A stretch of 64,000 nucleotides of DNA from Methanohalophilus halophilus (lineage in GTDB: Archaea > Halobacteriota > Methanosarcinia > Methanosarcinales > Methanosarcinaceae): positions 1,750,057 through 1,814,056 of the forward strand of contig NZ_CP017921.1 of NCBI RefSeq assembly GCF_001889405.1, given 5' to 3'. Position numbers and translations under genes: made by a program. Within the stretch, counting starts at the first letter, position 1. Every line of letters begins with the position of its first letter. Of this stretch, positions 37,535 through 46,674 are shown piece after piece. The notes under the pieces were generated by a model. That model ran no database searches, was not told the origin of the DNA, and was given only the letters and a program-made list of their open reading frames with translations.

Positions 37535-38797
37535 ATGGTATCAAAAGAAGTACCTTTTACTAAAGAAAAAGTACAGGAGATCGTGGAAAAATATCCCACT
37601 CCATTCCATCTTTATGATGAGAAAGGAATACTGGAAAATGTGAAAAAACTTAAAGAAGCCTTCAGGATTCTGGAAGGTTTTCAGGAATACTACGCTGTAA
37701 AAGCCCTCCCCAATCCTTATATACTCAAAATCCTGAAAGAACAGGGATTTGGTGCCGATTGCAGTTCCCTTCCCGAACTTGTACTGGCTGAGAAGGCAGG
37801 TATTGTTGGCGAAAATATTATGTTCAGCTCCAACGATACACCAGCAGAAGAGTTCGTCAAGGCAAAAGAACTGGGCGCTATAATCAATCTTGACGATATA
37901 AGCCATATCGATTATCTTGAAAAACATGCAGGCCTGCCTGAAATGATCTGTTTCCGATATAATCCCGGTGCACTAAAAAAAGGTAACAAGTTCATAGGCA
38001 ATCCAGAAGATGCAAAATACGGTTTCACACGGGAACAGCTCTTTGAAGGATACAAAAAACTTGCCGATAAAGGGGTCAAGAGATTCGGTATCCACACAAT
38101 GGTAGCATCCAATGAACTGGACCCGACCTATTTCATAGAAACTGCCAGGATTCTCTTTGAAGTTATCGCCGATATTTCAAAGGAACTCGATATCAAATTT
38201 GAATTCGCGAATTTGGGAGGCGGTATAGGAATACCCTACGAGCCTGATCAGGAACCAGTCCCGTATGATGTTATAGCAAAGGGTGTTAAGGAAGAATATG
38301 ACAAAATAATCTCCGCAAACGGTCTTGGCCCCCTCAAGATCTACCTTGAATGTGGGAGAGTAATCACCGGACCCTATGGATACCTCATCAGTAAAGTACG
38401 CCATCTCAAGCATACATACAAGGATTTTGTAGGAATGGATGCCACAATGGCAAACCTTATGAGGCCGGGTGTTTACGGAGCTTACCACCATATAACTGTA
38501 CCTGGCAAGGAAAACCAGCCTCATGACCATACATATGATGTGACAGGCTCTCTTTGCGAAAATAATGACAAATTCGCCATAGACAGGAAATTGCCTGAAA
38601 TCGAAATCGGTGATATCCTTGCAATGCATGATGCCGGAGCACACGGCCATGCAATGGGATTTAACTATAATGGAAAATTACGCTCTGCTGAAATCTTGCT
38701 CAGGAAAGATGGCGGTGCTGTGCAAATCAGAAGAGCAGAAACCATGGAAGACTATTTTGCCACACTGGATTTTGAAGGCCTTAAGAATTTTAAATAA
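37535..38797 (+). CDS. Diaminopimelate-decarboxylase-like fold III PLP enzyme
   Basis: The 420-residue protein shows the alanine-racemase-like barrel of group IV decarboxylases: PLP lysine in YYAVKALPNP, GADCSSLPELVLA, the HTMVASNE segment, phosphate-binding ANLGGGIGIPY and ECGRVITGPYG. The C-terminal domain has SLCENNDKF (catalytic cysteine loop) and DAGAHGHAMGFNYNG. This fits diaminopimelate decarboxylase (last step of lysine synthesis). However, the usual H-x-G-S pair is replaced by H-T-M-V, and DAGAYG is DAGAHG, so another diamino substrate is possible. The gene is monocistronic. Confidence 0.82.
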   Translation: MVSKEVPFTKEKVQEIVEKYPTPFHLYDEKGILENVKKLKEAFRILEGFQEYYAVKALPNPYILKILKEQGFGADCSSLPELVLAEKAGIVGENIMFSSNDTPAEEFVKAKELGAIINLDDISHIDYLEKHAGLPEMICFRYNPGALKKGNKFIGNPEDAKYGFTREQLFEGYKKLADKGVKRFGIHTMVASNELDPTYFIETARILFEVIADISKELDIKFEFANLGGGIGIPYEPDQEPVPYDVIAKGVKEEYDKIISANGLGPLKIYLECGRVITGPYGYLISKVRHLKHTYKDFVGMDATMANLMRPGVYGAYHHITVPGKENQPHDHTYDVTGSLCENNDKFAIDRKLPEIEIGDILAMHDAGAHGHAMGFNYNGKLRSAEILLRKDGGAVQIRRAETMEDYFATLDFEGLKNFK

Positions 38798-38818
38798 ACT
38801 GGCCTGGAAAAACAGATA

Positions 38819-38847
38819 TAATCGGGTATAAAACCCGATTATTTTTT
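38819..38847. terminator. Bidirectional terminator between convergent genes
   Basis: AATCGGGT and ACCCGATT (38820-38827, 38833-38840) make a perfect eight-pair stem with loop ATAAA, followed by a T-run on the plus strand. It serves the decarboxylase-like gene and overlaps the stop of the TPR gene. Confidence 0.75.
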
Positions 38848-41800
38848 ATACCACCGTGAAGGCAGCTCATATCCCAGATTGGGATCGTATTTTTTTGGCA
38901 GGAAGAATTTCGTTCCCCTGTTGTCCAGAGACTCTTCAAAACCCGGATCGATGGAATCAAGTTTCAGTTTAGCTGTCTTTGCCTCTGAAGATTTACCTAT
39001 TCTATAAAGGGCAAACCGCTTATTGTAAAGCACAGAAGGATTGTTCGGATCAATCGAAAGGGCCCGGTCGTAGCATTTAATTGCCTCATCGACATTGCCC
39101 ATCATATTATTGGCAAATCCTTTGTTGTACCATGCAGTAATGCAATTGGGTTTCAATTCGAGTAGACGGTCATAATATTTTATTGACCCTGCATAGCTAC
39201 TCAACAGGTACTTGATAGTAGCTTTGTGATAGAGAGCCTCAGCGTTGTTTGGCTCGAGCTTTAGAATCTGGTCGTATACAATATCGGCTTTATTGTACTC
39301 TCCAAGCAGGTATAGATCAAACCCTTTATGTTCCATTGCAGTAACATGCTGTGGATTAACGGCAAGTAACTGTTCATAGCATTCGATTGCTTTCTGGTAT
39401 TGTCCGATATTTTCAAAAGCCAGCCCCTTATTGAACAATGCATCCTGGTTTTTGGGATCAGAATCCAGAATTTCATCATAAACACCTATTGCATCACTGA
39501 AGCGGCCCATCTTTTCAAGATTGTCAGATTTGAGATACAGAGCATCCTCATTTGAAGGCTGATTACTAATGACAGTATCAATTGCATTCAGGGATACATC
39601 ATACATCCTTGCTTTGTGCGCGGATTGAGCCAGCAGATACCATGCATCCATATCTTTTGGCTCCAAATTGAGATATTTCTGGTAAGCATTGGCTGCATTC
39701 CTGAAACTTCCAAGTTCGTCATATATCAATCCCCTGTTATACAGAGCATCCCCGTTATCCGGATCATTTTCTACTACTCTTCCATAAGCATACAGGGCAG
39801 TCTGGAGGTCATCTGCTTTTTGTGATACTATTGCGTATTTATACCACAATTTTGCAGAATCGGAATTAACTGAAAGAGCCTGTTTAAACGCATCTGAAGA
39901 ATCGGCCCATTGATTGTATTTTTTGAAAAGATCTCCTTTACCTTCCCAAGCCGCTGCATAGTCGGGTTCTATCATTGTAGCCATTTCAAATGAAGAGAGG
40001 GATTTATTCGTATTATTTACTGCTGACATCGTCATGGCGCGTGAATACCAGAGGTATTCGGGAGCTGGCAACTCGCCATCTTCAATAGACGTAAGAGGGT
40101 TGCCGGACACATCTGCCCCACTTCCCAGAAATGTCAGATCAAAGCCGTTACTCTTAAGGAAATCAAGGAATGGGGAATTGCTTGTATAATGAAAATTATT
40201 CTTATAAGCAGATTCTTTTTGATTGGATTCTAATAGCTTACTCTGGTCAGTCCTTAGTTGGTAGCTAGCTGCTGAGTGACCAGGATTCAGTTCAAGGACT
40301 TTTTCATAGGAAGTGATAGCTTCATCATATCTTCCAAGTTCATCCAGAACGGCCCCTCTTTCATACCACACCTGTGCTGAGGATGGCTCAAGTTCACAGA
40401 CTTTATCGTAAGCCTCTAAAGATTGCTCGTATTTACCCAGTATTTTCAGGTCAGCAGCCATTTCATACCAGGCAAGGGTATAGTTTTCATCCCTTTCTGT
40501 GGCCTCATCATAGCTCTTTACCGCTTTTCCATACTCGCCTATCCTGTCAAGCAATACTGCCTGTTCATACCATACAGCAGGAACGTCAGATTCAAGATCA
40601 AGGGCCTCTTCATAATTATCTATAGCTTCGGAATAATCACCATCGTTTTGCAGAATAGTGGCCTTTCGGTACCATACGACCGCATAAGGTTCTGTTTCAA
40701 GTACGTCATTGTAGCATTCAAGTGCATCCTCATATTTTTCCAGCCTGTAGAATGCTTCACCTTTATTGAACAGTATCTGGGCAGACTCTGAATCAAACTG
40801 TGGTGTTTCATAGAAAATCCCATGGGAATCGGTTTCAATCATAATTGAAGGTGCCTCTGAAACACGTCCTATACCACGTGCATGATCCGGATTTAATTTC
40901 AGGGCCTGGTCATAGCATTCAATCGATTCCTCGTACCTACCCATTTTATCCAGTAGTTGTCCCTTCAGGTTCCATAATGCCTTATTTTCAGGGTCGTATT
41001 CCAGTGCCTGATTGTAACAGGTTAGTGCATAATTATTCTGACCCAGATCTTCAAGACTGCGGGCTTTGTACCTCCATGAATCCACATTGTAGGGTTGTAT
41101 TTCAAGCACCCTGTCATAATACTCAATGGCCAGACTGTGATCATCCATTTTTTCTGCAACAAGACCATACTTCAATAATAATTCAGAATCGTTTGGGTTC
41201 CTCTGGAGGGCCTTATCATAATTATCCTGTGCTTTCTGGTACTCTCCAATAGCTTCATAACATTCCCCTAACTGTGACCAGGAATCTGTTTTGGAGGGAT
41301 TGATACGCAAAGCCGCCTGGAAATGTTCGATTGCATCCGCGTAATTGCCTTCATTTTTGTGATACAAACCCTTGTTATAGAGGTCTTCAGAATGATACCC
41401 ATAAGCACTTAATGCTGCATCCTGATAAGTAAGCGAATCATTATAATTTCCCTCTAAATGGCTTATTTTACCTTTAAGGAATAGGATTGGCAACGCTTCC
41501 AGATCGGGATTATTGATCATTTCAGTGATATTTTGATTCTCAGTATCCTTTAGGTTTAGAAGAGCTTTTTCATAATACTGTATGGCCTCATTCTCACGAG
41601 CCAGATTTTCGAGATTCAGGCCAGCCATATAAAGGGCATAAGTAGAATTGGGATTGGAACCTAGAACCTTTTTGGAAACTTCCAGAGATTGATCATAGTT
41701 TCCTGATAAGTAAAAAGATGAAATGTTCTCATATGTGTCATTATAAGGGTCCAGAGAACCATTTGTCTGTGAAATATTTACTTCATCCGAATAAAGGGAT

Positions 41801-41910
41801 ATAACATCATCATTCAAATTATCAACAGCAACAGCTGGATGACATAGAATAATTGCCAAAAGTAATACTAAGGTTAATCTTAATAAAATGTTTTTGAGCC
41901 CCATTACCAT
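38839..41910 (-). CDS. Giant secreted tetratricopeptide-repeat protein
   Basis: The 1023-residue protein has a cleavable signal peptide (LLLAIILCHPAVA), so it acts outside the membrane. The rest is an almost unbroken array of about 25 TPR units with the 34-residue W/Y-G-A-Y-A-P spacing, for example YNKGLYHKNEGNYADAIEHF and WYNKGFANNMMGNVDEAIKC. A non-TPR spacer lies at about residues 550-620. TPR arrays bind proteins; no catalytic domain is fused. Methanosarcinales carry many such surface proteins, so a scaffold role in the cell envelope is likely. GGTGGT lies before the start. Confidence 0.88.
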   Translation of the reverse strand: MVMGLKNILLRLTLVLLLAIILCHPAVAVDNLNDDVISLYSDEVNISQTNGSLDPYNDTYENISSFYLSGNYDQSLEVSKKVLGSNPNSTYALYMAGLNLENLARENEAIQYYEKALLNLKDTENQNITEMINNPDLEALPILFLKGKISHLEGNYNDSLTYQDAALSAYGYHSEDLYNKGLYHKNEGNYADAIEHFQAALRINPSKTDSWSQLGECYEAIGEYQKAQDNYDKALQRNPNDSELLLKYGLVAEKMDDHSLAIEYYDRVLEIQPYNVDSWRYKARSLEDLGQNNYALTCYNQALEYDPENKALWNLKGQLLDKMGRYEESIECYDQALKLNPDHARGIGRVSEAPSIMIETDSHGIFYETPQFDSESAQILFNKGEAFYRLEKYEDALECYNDVLETEPYAVVWYRKATILQNDGDYSEAIDNYEEALDLESDVPAVWYEQAVLLDRIGEYGKAVKSYDEATERDENYTLAWYEMAADLKILGKYEQSLEAYDKVCELEPSSAQVWYERGAVLDELGRYDEAITSYEKVLELNPGHSAASYQLRTDQSKLLESNQKESAYKNNFHYTSNSPFLDFLKSNGFDLTFLGSGADVSGNPLTSIEDGELPAPEYLWYSRAMTMSAVNNTNKSLSSFEMATMIEPDYAAAWEGKGDLFKKYNQWADSSDAFKQALSVNSDSAKLWYKYAIVSQKADDLQTALYAYGRVVENDPDNGDALYNRGLIYDELGSFRNAANAYQKYLNLEPKDMDAWYLLAQSAHKARMYDVSLNAIDTVISNQPSNEDALYLKSDNLEKMGRFSDAIGVYDEILDSDPKNQDALFNKGLAFENIGQYQKAIECYEQLLAVNPQHVTAMEHKGFDLYLLGEYNKADIVYDQILKLEPNNAEALYHKATIKYLLSSYAGSIKYYDRLLELKPNCITAWYNKGFANNMMGNVDEAIKCYDRALSIDPNNPSVLYNKRFALYRIGKSSEAKTAKLKLDSIDPGFEESLDNRGTKFFLPKKYDPNLGYELPSRWYKK

Positions 41911-42223
41911 TTGAACCTACCACCACGGTCCACTAAATCAATTAATATGCTACAATGATTTACTAAAATTTAAAGTTGTTGTCCGGATATAAAATTATCG
42001 CAGGATGAAAAAAGTAATCAGAGGGGTTTGGCAGTCCACATTCTTATTTGTCTATAATCAATGTTACCACCTATTAATCTTGCTTTTTGCTATTTGGATT
42101 CACATTCCTGCAAAAATGCACATTTACCAATCGTATTCCATATTATGCAATCTGAACAAAATATTTCTTTGTTTTCCTGAGAATAACCAAATTTTTCGAT
42201 CTGGCACATTGTAACCCTTCATG
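41911..42223. other. 313-base intergenic region
   Basis: Apart from a weak plus-strand frame at 42005-42214, which lacks a ribosome-binding site and reads unlike its neighbours, I see no gene. The region holds the promoter of the TPR gene and the 3' end of a small zinc-ribbon gene. Confidence 0.45.
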
Positions 42224-42367
42224 TTAGCATATCAGAATTGAATCTATTCTAGCCTGGCCTTTTTGAGTCCAGTAATGGCAGCATTCACATATCTGATAAT
42301 CATTGTTTTCCCTGAGATCTGTTCCGCAAACCGGGCAATTTTTTAAGAGATAGTCATATCGGTTCAT
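42224..42367 (-). CDS. 47-residue zinc-ribbon protein
   Basis: A short frame on the minus strand begins at ATG 42367 with AAGGAG seven bases upstream. It encodes two cysteine pairs, CPVCGTD and CECCHYW, spaced as in a rubredoxin-like zinc ribbon, plus a short basic tail ending in a further cysteine. It is below the usual size limit for gene calling, but the strong ribosome-binding site and metal-binding pattern make it credible. Function is unknown. Confidence 0.65.
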   Translation of the reverse strand: MNRYDYLLKNCPVCGTDLRENNDYQICECCHYWTQKGQARIDSILIC

Positions 42368-42400
42368 TGTACCACTCCTTAATCTCCCTAAGGGAGGAAC

Positions 42401-42455
42401 ATTAATATATAGTTTTGGAATATAAACTATAAAAACAGTGTATTAATATATAGTT
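42401..42455. repeat. Pair of 14-base direct repeats in promoter region
   Basis: ATTAATATATAGTT occurs at 42401-42414 and again at 42442-42455, just upstream of the zinc-ribbon gene (minus) and about 170 bases before the DUF92 gene (plus). A CTCCCT-A-AGGGAG palindrome lies next to it (42384-42396). The repeats may be TATA/BRE elements or regulator sites. Confidence 0.4.
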
Positions 42456-42622
42456 AGTATGCACGATTTCTGGTTACAACCTGGAATCTGAACCGCTTCA
42501 TACAAATCCTCAAAAATTAATTTTACCGTTTATGCACAAATACATATATAAAAATAAATTAAACTAAAAGATGACTTTTATAAATAATCAGTGCTTTATT
42601 AAACAAAAAATCTCTGATTTTC

Positions 42623-43945
42623 ATGACAGGCTGGCCAAAATGCTTTACCGAAGAAGATGAAGGGAAAGACTATACCCCCTATTTCATAATTATAGCATTA
42701 GTTTCCATGCTGATATTTCCATTCTTAAGCAGGGAAATCTTACTCCTGATTTTTGCCGGTGCCGGTGTATATAGCTATATTACCAATAGCAATCGGAATA
42801 TAACAAATCTTATTGTCTCAATAGTTTTGCTACTTTTGATAAGTATTACTGCGAATCACTATTCCTATTCCTTACCAAAATACATAATTGTATCAGCAAT
42901 CCAGATCTCTACCATTGGCTTCACAAGTGCAACCATAGTGCGCTGCGGCACCAAAAAGGACTTACAAGAAAATACCACCAATCTCCCATCAAGCCTTGCT
43001 TTATTAATAGCAGGGGCCTCTTCTGCCTTCATAGCAGGTTCATTGTATGTATACTGGACAGCCGCTGTATCATACGAACTTATATTTTTCATAGCAGTAA
43101 TCGGAGCAATTACAGCAGCTCTCTTTGAATCCATACCATCCTCCGTAGACAGGCTTTTTTCAATGACCCTGGGTTCGGCAATGGCAATGTGGATTCTTGC
43201 AGCATTTGGTTACACAGTTGCTCCTTTACATTTATTGATTGCATTCATTTTTGCACTCTTTTTAGGGTATCTTGCATATCGCACCAATATAGCTGATATT
43301 TCCGCAGTGTTGAGTGCTACACTTATGGGAGTTTTGATTATTGTTTTTAGTAACTTTCTCTGGTTTGTTTTACTTCTTACCTTTTTCATACTCGGAGGAA
43401 TATTCACTAAATACAAATACAACTATAAGCTGGACCTGGGTATCGCACAGGAAAAAGGAGGAGTAAGGACTTATGAAAATGTATTCAGCAACAGTACTGC
43501 CGCACTTGTGCTTGCCATTGCATGTGGCATATATCCCCAACACAGCAATCTAATAACATATGCTTTCCTGGGAACCGTAGCAACAGCTGCAGGTGACACC
43601 CTTGCAAGTGAAATCGGAACAACTGCCCGCCAGACACCCAGGATGATAACAAACTTAAAACCTACAAAAACCGGTACTGATGGGGCTGTAACTTCACTTG
43701 GAGAACTTGCATCTTTTGGTGGAGCACTGACAATAGGAATACTTGGAGCAGCCTTTGGGTTTGTGGATCAGATAATTCCTGCCATACTTATTACATGTGC
43801 AGGAGGATGGGGAGGAACAAATATCGATAGTTTACTTGGTGCTACATTCCAGAAAAATGGATACCTATCCAATAGTGGAGTCAATTTTGTAGCAACTGCC
43901 ACAGGTGCCCTCATATCAGGTATACTGTATGTTCTTGTCCTGTAA
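42623..43945 (+). CDS. DUF92 integral membrane protein
   Basis: The 440-residue protein has about eleven predicted transmembrane helices. The C-terminal half is DUF92 (TIGR00297), with the family core VATAAGDTLASEIGTTARQTPRMI, GTDGAVTSLGELASFGGA and GWGGTNIDSLLGAT. DUF92 includes plant VTE6, a phytyl-phosphate kinase, so a role in isoprenoid-phosphate metabolism is possible; for the archaeal members this is inference. ATG 42623 has no strong ribosome-binding site. Confidence 0.85.
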   Translation: MTGWPKCFTEEDEGKDYTPYFIIIALVSMLIFPFLSREILLLIFAGAGVYSYITNSNRNITNLIVSIVLLLLISITANHYSYSLPKYIIVSAIQISTIGFTSATIVRCGTKKDLQENTTNLPSSLALLIAGASSAFIAGSLYVYWTAAVSYELIFFIAVIGAITAALFESIPSSVDRLFSMTLGSAMAMWILAAFGYTVAPLHLLIAFIFALFLGYLAYRTNIADISAVLSATLMGVLIIVFSNFLWFVLLLTFFILGGIFTKYKYNYKLDLGIAQEKGGVRTYENVFSNSTAALVLAIACGIYPQHSNLITYAFLGTVATAAGDTLASEIGTTARQTPRMITNLKPTKTGTDGAVTSLGELASFGGALTIGILGAAFGFVDQIIPAILITCAGGWGGTNIDSLLGATFQKNGYLSNSGVNFVATATGALISGILYVLVL

Positions 43946-43984
43946 GGACAAAAAAGATATACTTACCGCAATTATATCTAACAT

Positions 43985-44380
43985 ATGAAAGTAGAGGGCA
44001 TTGCCCGGGAAACACTGGAATTTATATTGAAAAGTAGTGAATCAACATATCCCCGGGAATTTGTGGGTTTACTGGAAGCAGAAAAAGGCATAATAAGCAA
44101 TGTGATAATCCTGCCCGGAACCGAGAGCAGTGAAATGAATGCAGTAATCAAATTGTTCATGATGCCAAATGTACAATCTGTGGGTTCTGTGCACAGCCAT
44201 CCTGGGCCCAGTTATCGGCCCTCAAATGCCGACCTTGTAATGTTTGGTAAGACTGGGGACTGGCATATAATTGTTGCCGAACCTTTCGATGAGAACAGCT
44301 GGCAATGCTATAACAGGGAGGGCTACCCTGTAGACCTGCCGGTACTTGATGTAGAATTGGACCAGCCGGAACTGCCCTAA
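43985..44380 (+). CDS. JAMM/MPN+ metalloprotease
   Basis: The 131-residue single-domain protein has the zinc-protease signature: glutamate in YPREFVGLL, and HSHPGPSYRPSNADL, giving H-x-H-x(n)-S-x2-D. Archaeal JAMM proteins (JAMP/HvJAMM1-like) remove ubiquitin-like SAMP from targets or process sulfur-carrier proteins. No SAMP or E1 gene is near. It is compact and lacks extra domains. It follows the DUF92 gene by 39 bases and may be co-transcribed. Confidence 0.88.
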   Translation: MKVEGIARETLEFILKSSESTYPREFVGLLEAEKGIISNVIILPGTESSEMNAVIKLFMMPNVQSVGSVHSHPGPSYRPSNADLVMFGKTGDWHIIVAEPFDENSWQCYNREGYPVDLPVLDVELDQPELP

Positions 44381-44429
44381 CAAAAAATAAATATGGAACC
44401 AAATCGAATTTTTTAAAGGGATGATAAAT

Positions 44430-44555
44430 ATGGAACCTGAAGACTATGTAATTAAAGAAGGACCAATACCACATGAAAATGCTAAATTTGGAGCAGGTCT
44501 TGTAATATTGATTCTATACATTATTGTGCTTGGAAGATGGCTGGGAGTATTCTAA
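44430..44555 (+). CDS. 41-residue single-pass membrane protein
   Basis: A small frame starts at ATG 44430, nine bases after AAAGGG. It encodes an acidic N-terminus (MEPEDYVIKEGP) and one transmembrane helix (GAGLVILILYIIVLGRWLG). An earlier ATG at 44421 directly abuts the ribosome-binding site and is less likely. I do not recognise it. It may interact with another membrane complex. Confidence 0.5.
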   Translation: MEPEDYVIKEGPIPHENAKFGAGLVILILYIIVLGRWLGVF

Positions 44556-44564
44556 TCCCATTAC

Positions 44565-44756
44565 TTATTTTTCGCGCAGGACCGAATATGTAAACCCTCC
44601 GAGCCAATAGCCGATCATTCCAAAAAGGAAAGCTGCGGGGATCAGTATAAGGGATTCATAACCCAAATCCAATATCCATTCAAAAGCCATTATTACAAAC
44701 AGGATTACAAAAAGAATATATCCTGCATATTTGGCACTTGTTTTGCCCCGGTACAT
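44565..44756 (-). CDS. Small two-helix membrane protein (unknown)
   Basis: The 63-residue protein has two transmembrane helices (YAGYILFVILFVIMAFEWIL and LILIPAAFLFGMIGYWLGG). ATG 44756 follows AAAGTGATC, a good match to the anti-Shine-Dalgarno end; GTG 44765 is the alternative. It lies 10 bases after the next gene on the same strand and is probably co-transcribed with it. Function is unknown. Confidence 0.6.
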   Translation of the reverse strand: MYRGKTSAKYAGYILFVILFVIMAFEWILDLGYESLILIPAAFLFGMIGYWLGGFTYSVLREK

Positions 44757-44766
44757 TTTGATCACT

Positions 44767-45084
44767 TTAAATCATCTGGCAGGCAGATCCACCAAAGCCA
44801 CATCTGGACATCATAGAGTCTATTTGCTCTTCAGAAGAAAAATCATCATATGCCTTATTAGCCTCTTCCACACTGGAATAAAGGCGTGCAAAGATACAAT
44901 CCCAGTAACCATCATCACTTTTTACAATTGAATTATACTGATTGTTTTCAGCGGGTGCCCATATCAACACCTGCCCACCGGTTCCCTGCTGGGACTGGAC
45001 TTCGACCTTCAATCTTCCAAGAGCCTTGGTTTCATGATTAATACTATCATTTTCTGCCATAGCATCCCAATATAATTCCATCAT
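44767..45084 (-). CDS. Small acidic hypothetical protein
   Basis: I do not recognise this 105-residue protein. It is acidic and has a beta-rich centre (RLKVEVQSQQGTGGQVLIWA) and a C-terminal SRCGFGGSACQMI with two cysteines that could form a disulfide or bind metal. It has no signal peptide. It heads a two-gene unit with the small membrane protein. Confidence 0.65.
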   Translation of the reverse strand: MMELYWDAMAENDSINHETKALGRLKVEVQSQQGTGGQVLIWAPAENNQYNSIVKSDDGYWDCIFARLYSSVEEANKAYDDFSSEEQIDSMMSRCGFGGSACQMI

Positions 45085-45190
45085 TTTTAACCTATTGGGT
45101 CACCGGAAACGATTTGTATTTAAAGAACAAAAAACAAAATTCGACAGGTACTTAAAGAAGATAAATTAAAGAGGAAATGTAAAAGAAATA

Positions 45191-45931
45191 ATGGGGGTAA
45201 TTATTCCTATGCAGGACAAAAATCAAGAGTACGAAAATCCCATAATAGTTTTCCTATGGAATGCAGAAAAGGACTGGCCGGTTGAATTTGTATCCGATAA
45301 CATTCAGCAACTCGGATACAATGCCGATGATTTTATATCCGGGAACAAGACCTATGCACAGATAATCCATCCACACGATATCGATGAAGTCAGAGAAAAC
45401 ATACGCCGCATCTGTAAGGAAGGCATCAAGGAATACACCCATCGATACAGGATACTAACTGCTGATGATCAGGAAAGATGGGTTATGGAAAAGACCCTTG
45501 TGGAAAGAGACATCGAGGATGAACCATGCCATTTCCAGGGTTTTGTAATGGATATCACAGGCCAGATGGATTCTGAAGAGATGAGCGTGGACATGATATC
45601 TACAAAAAGTCCTGTTGTAGCATTTGTCTGGAAAGTAAAAAAGGGGTGGCCTGTAGAATACGTTTCAGATGAAATTGAAAAGTATGGCTACACAACCGAA
45701 GAATTCCTGTCAGGTAATCTTAATTACGGGGACATTATCCACAAAGACGATCTAAAAAGAGTAGAGGACGAACTGAGCAGGAGATGCCGGGAAGGATACA
45801 ATGATTTTTATCAGGAATATCGGATATACACAAAAGAAGGCCAGATCCGCAAAGTTGCTGAAAGGACCCTTATAATTCGTGATGAAAATGGCAACCCCTC
45901 AAAATATCAGGGAATCATTGAAGACCTCTGA
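45191..45931 (+). CDS. Output-less double PAS-domain protein
   Basis: The 246-residue soluble protein consists of two PAS_3-type domains (about residues 15-122 and 135-246). Each has the signature W-P-V-E-[FY]-V-S and the pattern I-I-H-x-x-D that marks the PAS core, ending in PAC-like YRILTADDQERW and YRIYTKEGQIRK. No kinase, HTH or cyclase domain follows, so it must signal through a partner. The large protein at 60404 carries three more copies of the same signature. A second ATG at 45209, preceded by GGGGGT, may be the true start. Confidence 0.82.
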   Translation: MGVIIPMQDKNQEYENPIIVFLWNAEKDWPVEFVSDNIQQLGYNADDFISGNKTYAQIIHPHDIDEVRENIRRICKEGIKEYTHRYRILTADDQERWVMEKTLVERDIEDEPCHFQGFVMDITGQMDSEEMSVDMISTKSPVVAFVWKVKKGWPVEYVSDEIEKYGYTTEEFLSGNLNYGDIIHKDDLKRVEDELSRRCREGYNDFYQEYRIYTKEGQIRKVAERTLIIRDENGNPSKYQGIIEDL

Positions 45932-45978
45932 TTCCAGATAAATTATATATAAAATAATATTATATTTTGATAGTAAGT

Positions 45979-46674
45979 ATGCGTGCCTACATCAACAGAA
46001 AAGGTTTGAGAGACTACATAATATACACACTAGCCTTGCTTCCAATGGCTATGTTGTGTTACAAGCAACAGCTAACTCTTGGACCAATTTCATCATACCC
46101 TCTCTTTTTAATCTTACTCCTGATGCCAATTGCCTCAAATATAGAAATACCCATAACCAAAATCAGAACGCGCAAAAACCAGCACATGCATAGGGACGCC
46201 CTCCTTCTGGAAGAAACGTATGGTGTACCCGTGGTAAATGAACTTACTACAGGCACAAACCTGATCTATGACACAAAAATCACACTTAATGTAGGTGGAT
46301 TTATAATTCCTATTTTGACAATTCTGTATTTATTTTTCAGTGAAATGGGTTTTGTTGCGTTGGAAATAATGCTCATAGTACTGGTTGTCGTTGCATTACT
46401 GGCTGATTTTGTTGATGGAGTAGGGATAGTAATACCCTCATACGTAGGGATATTTACAATTCCACTGGCATTGATATTGGCCCCTCAGAATGCAGCTACT
46501 ATCATATTCATCGCCGGGACAGGCGGAATCATAGCAGGCACAGTGGCATCCTTGATGGCCTTGAAAAGAGAAGAAAAAGGAAGCGCTTATATCGATATAG
46601 GTGGAGCAGCCTGCTTTCAGGCAATATATATAACCGCCTTACTGGCCGCATTAATATCCGGGTTCATTCCTTGA
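45979..46674 (+). CDS. DUF1614 integral membrane protein
   Basis: The 231-residue protein has six or seven predicted helices and the DUF1614 core: ALLLEETYGVPVVNELTTG in the loop, TLNVGGFIIPILTILYL, LLADFVDGVGIVIPSYVG, and TGGIIAGTVASL. Function of the family is unknown; the conserved glycine- and aspartate-containing motifs suggest ion or small-molecule transport. ATG 45979 is preferred over TTG 45967. Its 3' end overlaps the convergent KaiC-like gene by 24 bases. Confidence 0.8.
   Translation: MRAYINRKGLRDYIIYTLALLPMAMLCYKQQLTLGPISSYPLFLILLLMPIASNIEIPITKIRTRKNQHMHRDALLLEETYGVPVVNELTTGTNLIYDTKITLNVGGFIIPILTILYLFFSEMGFVALEIMLIVLVVVALLADFVDGVGIVIPSYVGIFTIPLALILAPQNAATIIFIAGTGGIIAGTVASLMALKREEKGSAYIDIGGAACFQAIYITALLAALISGFIP

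Noticed and set aside
42005-42214. A 69-codon plus-strand frame in the gap after the TPR gene
   Set aside because: There is no ribosome-binding site, and the residue mix (many Ile, Cys, Phe, Tyr) looks like translated AT-rich noncoding DNA.
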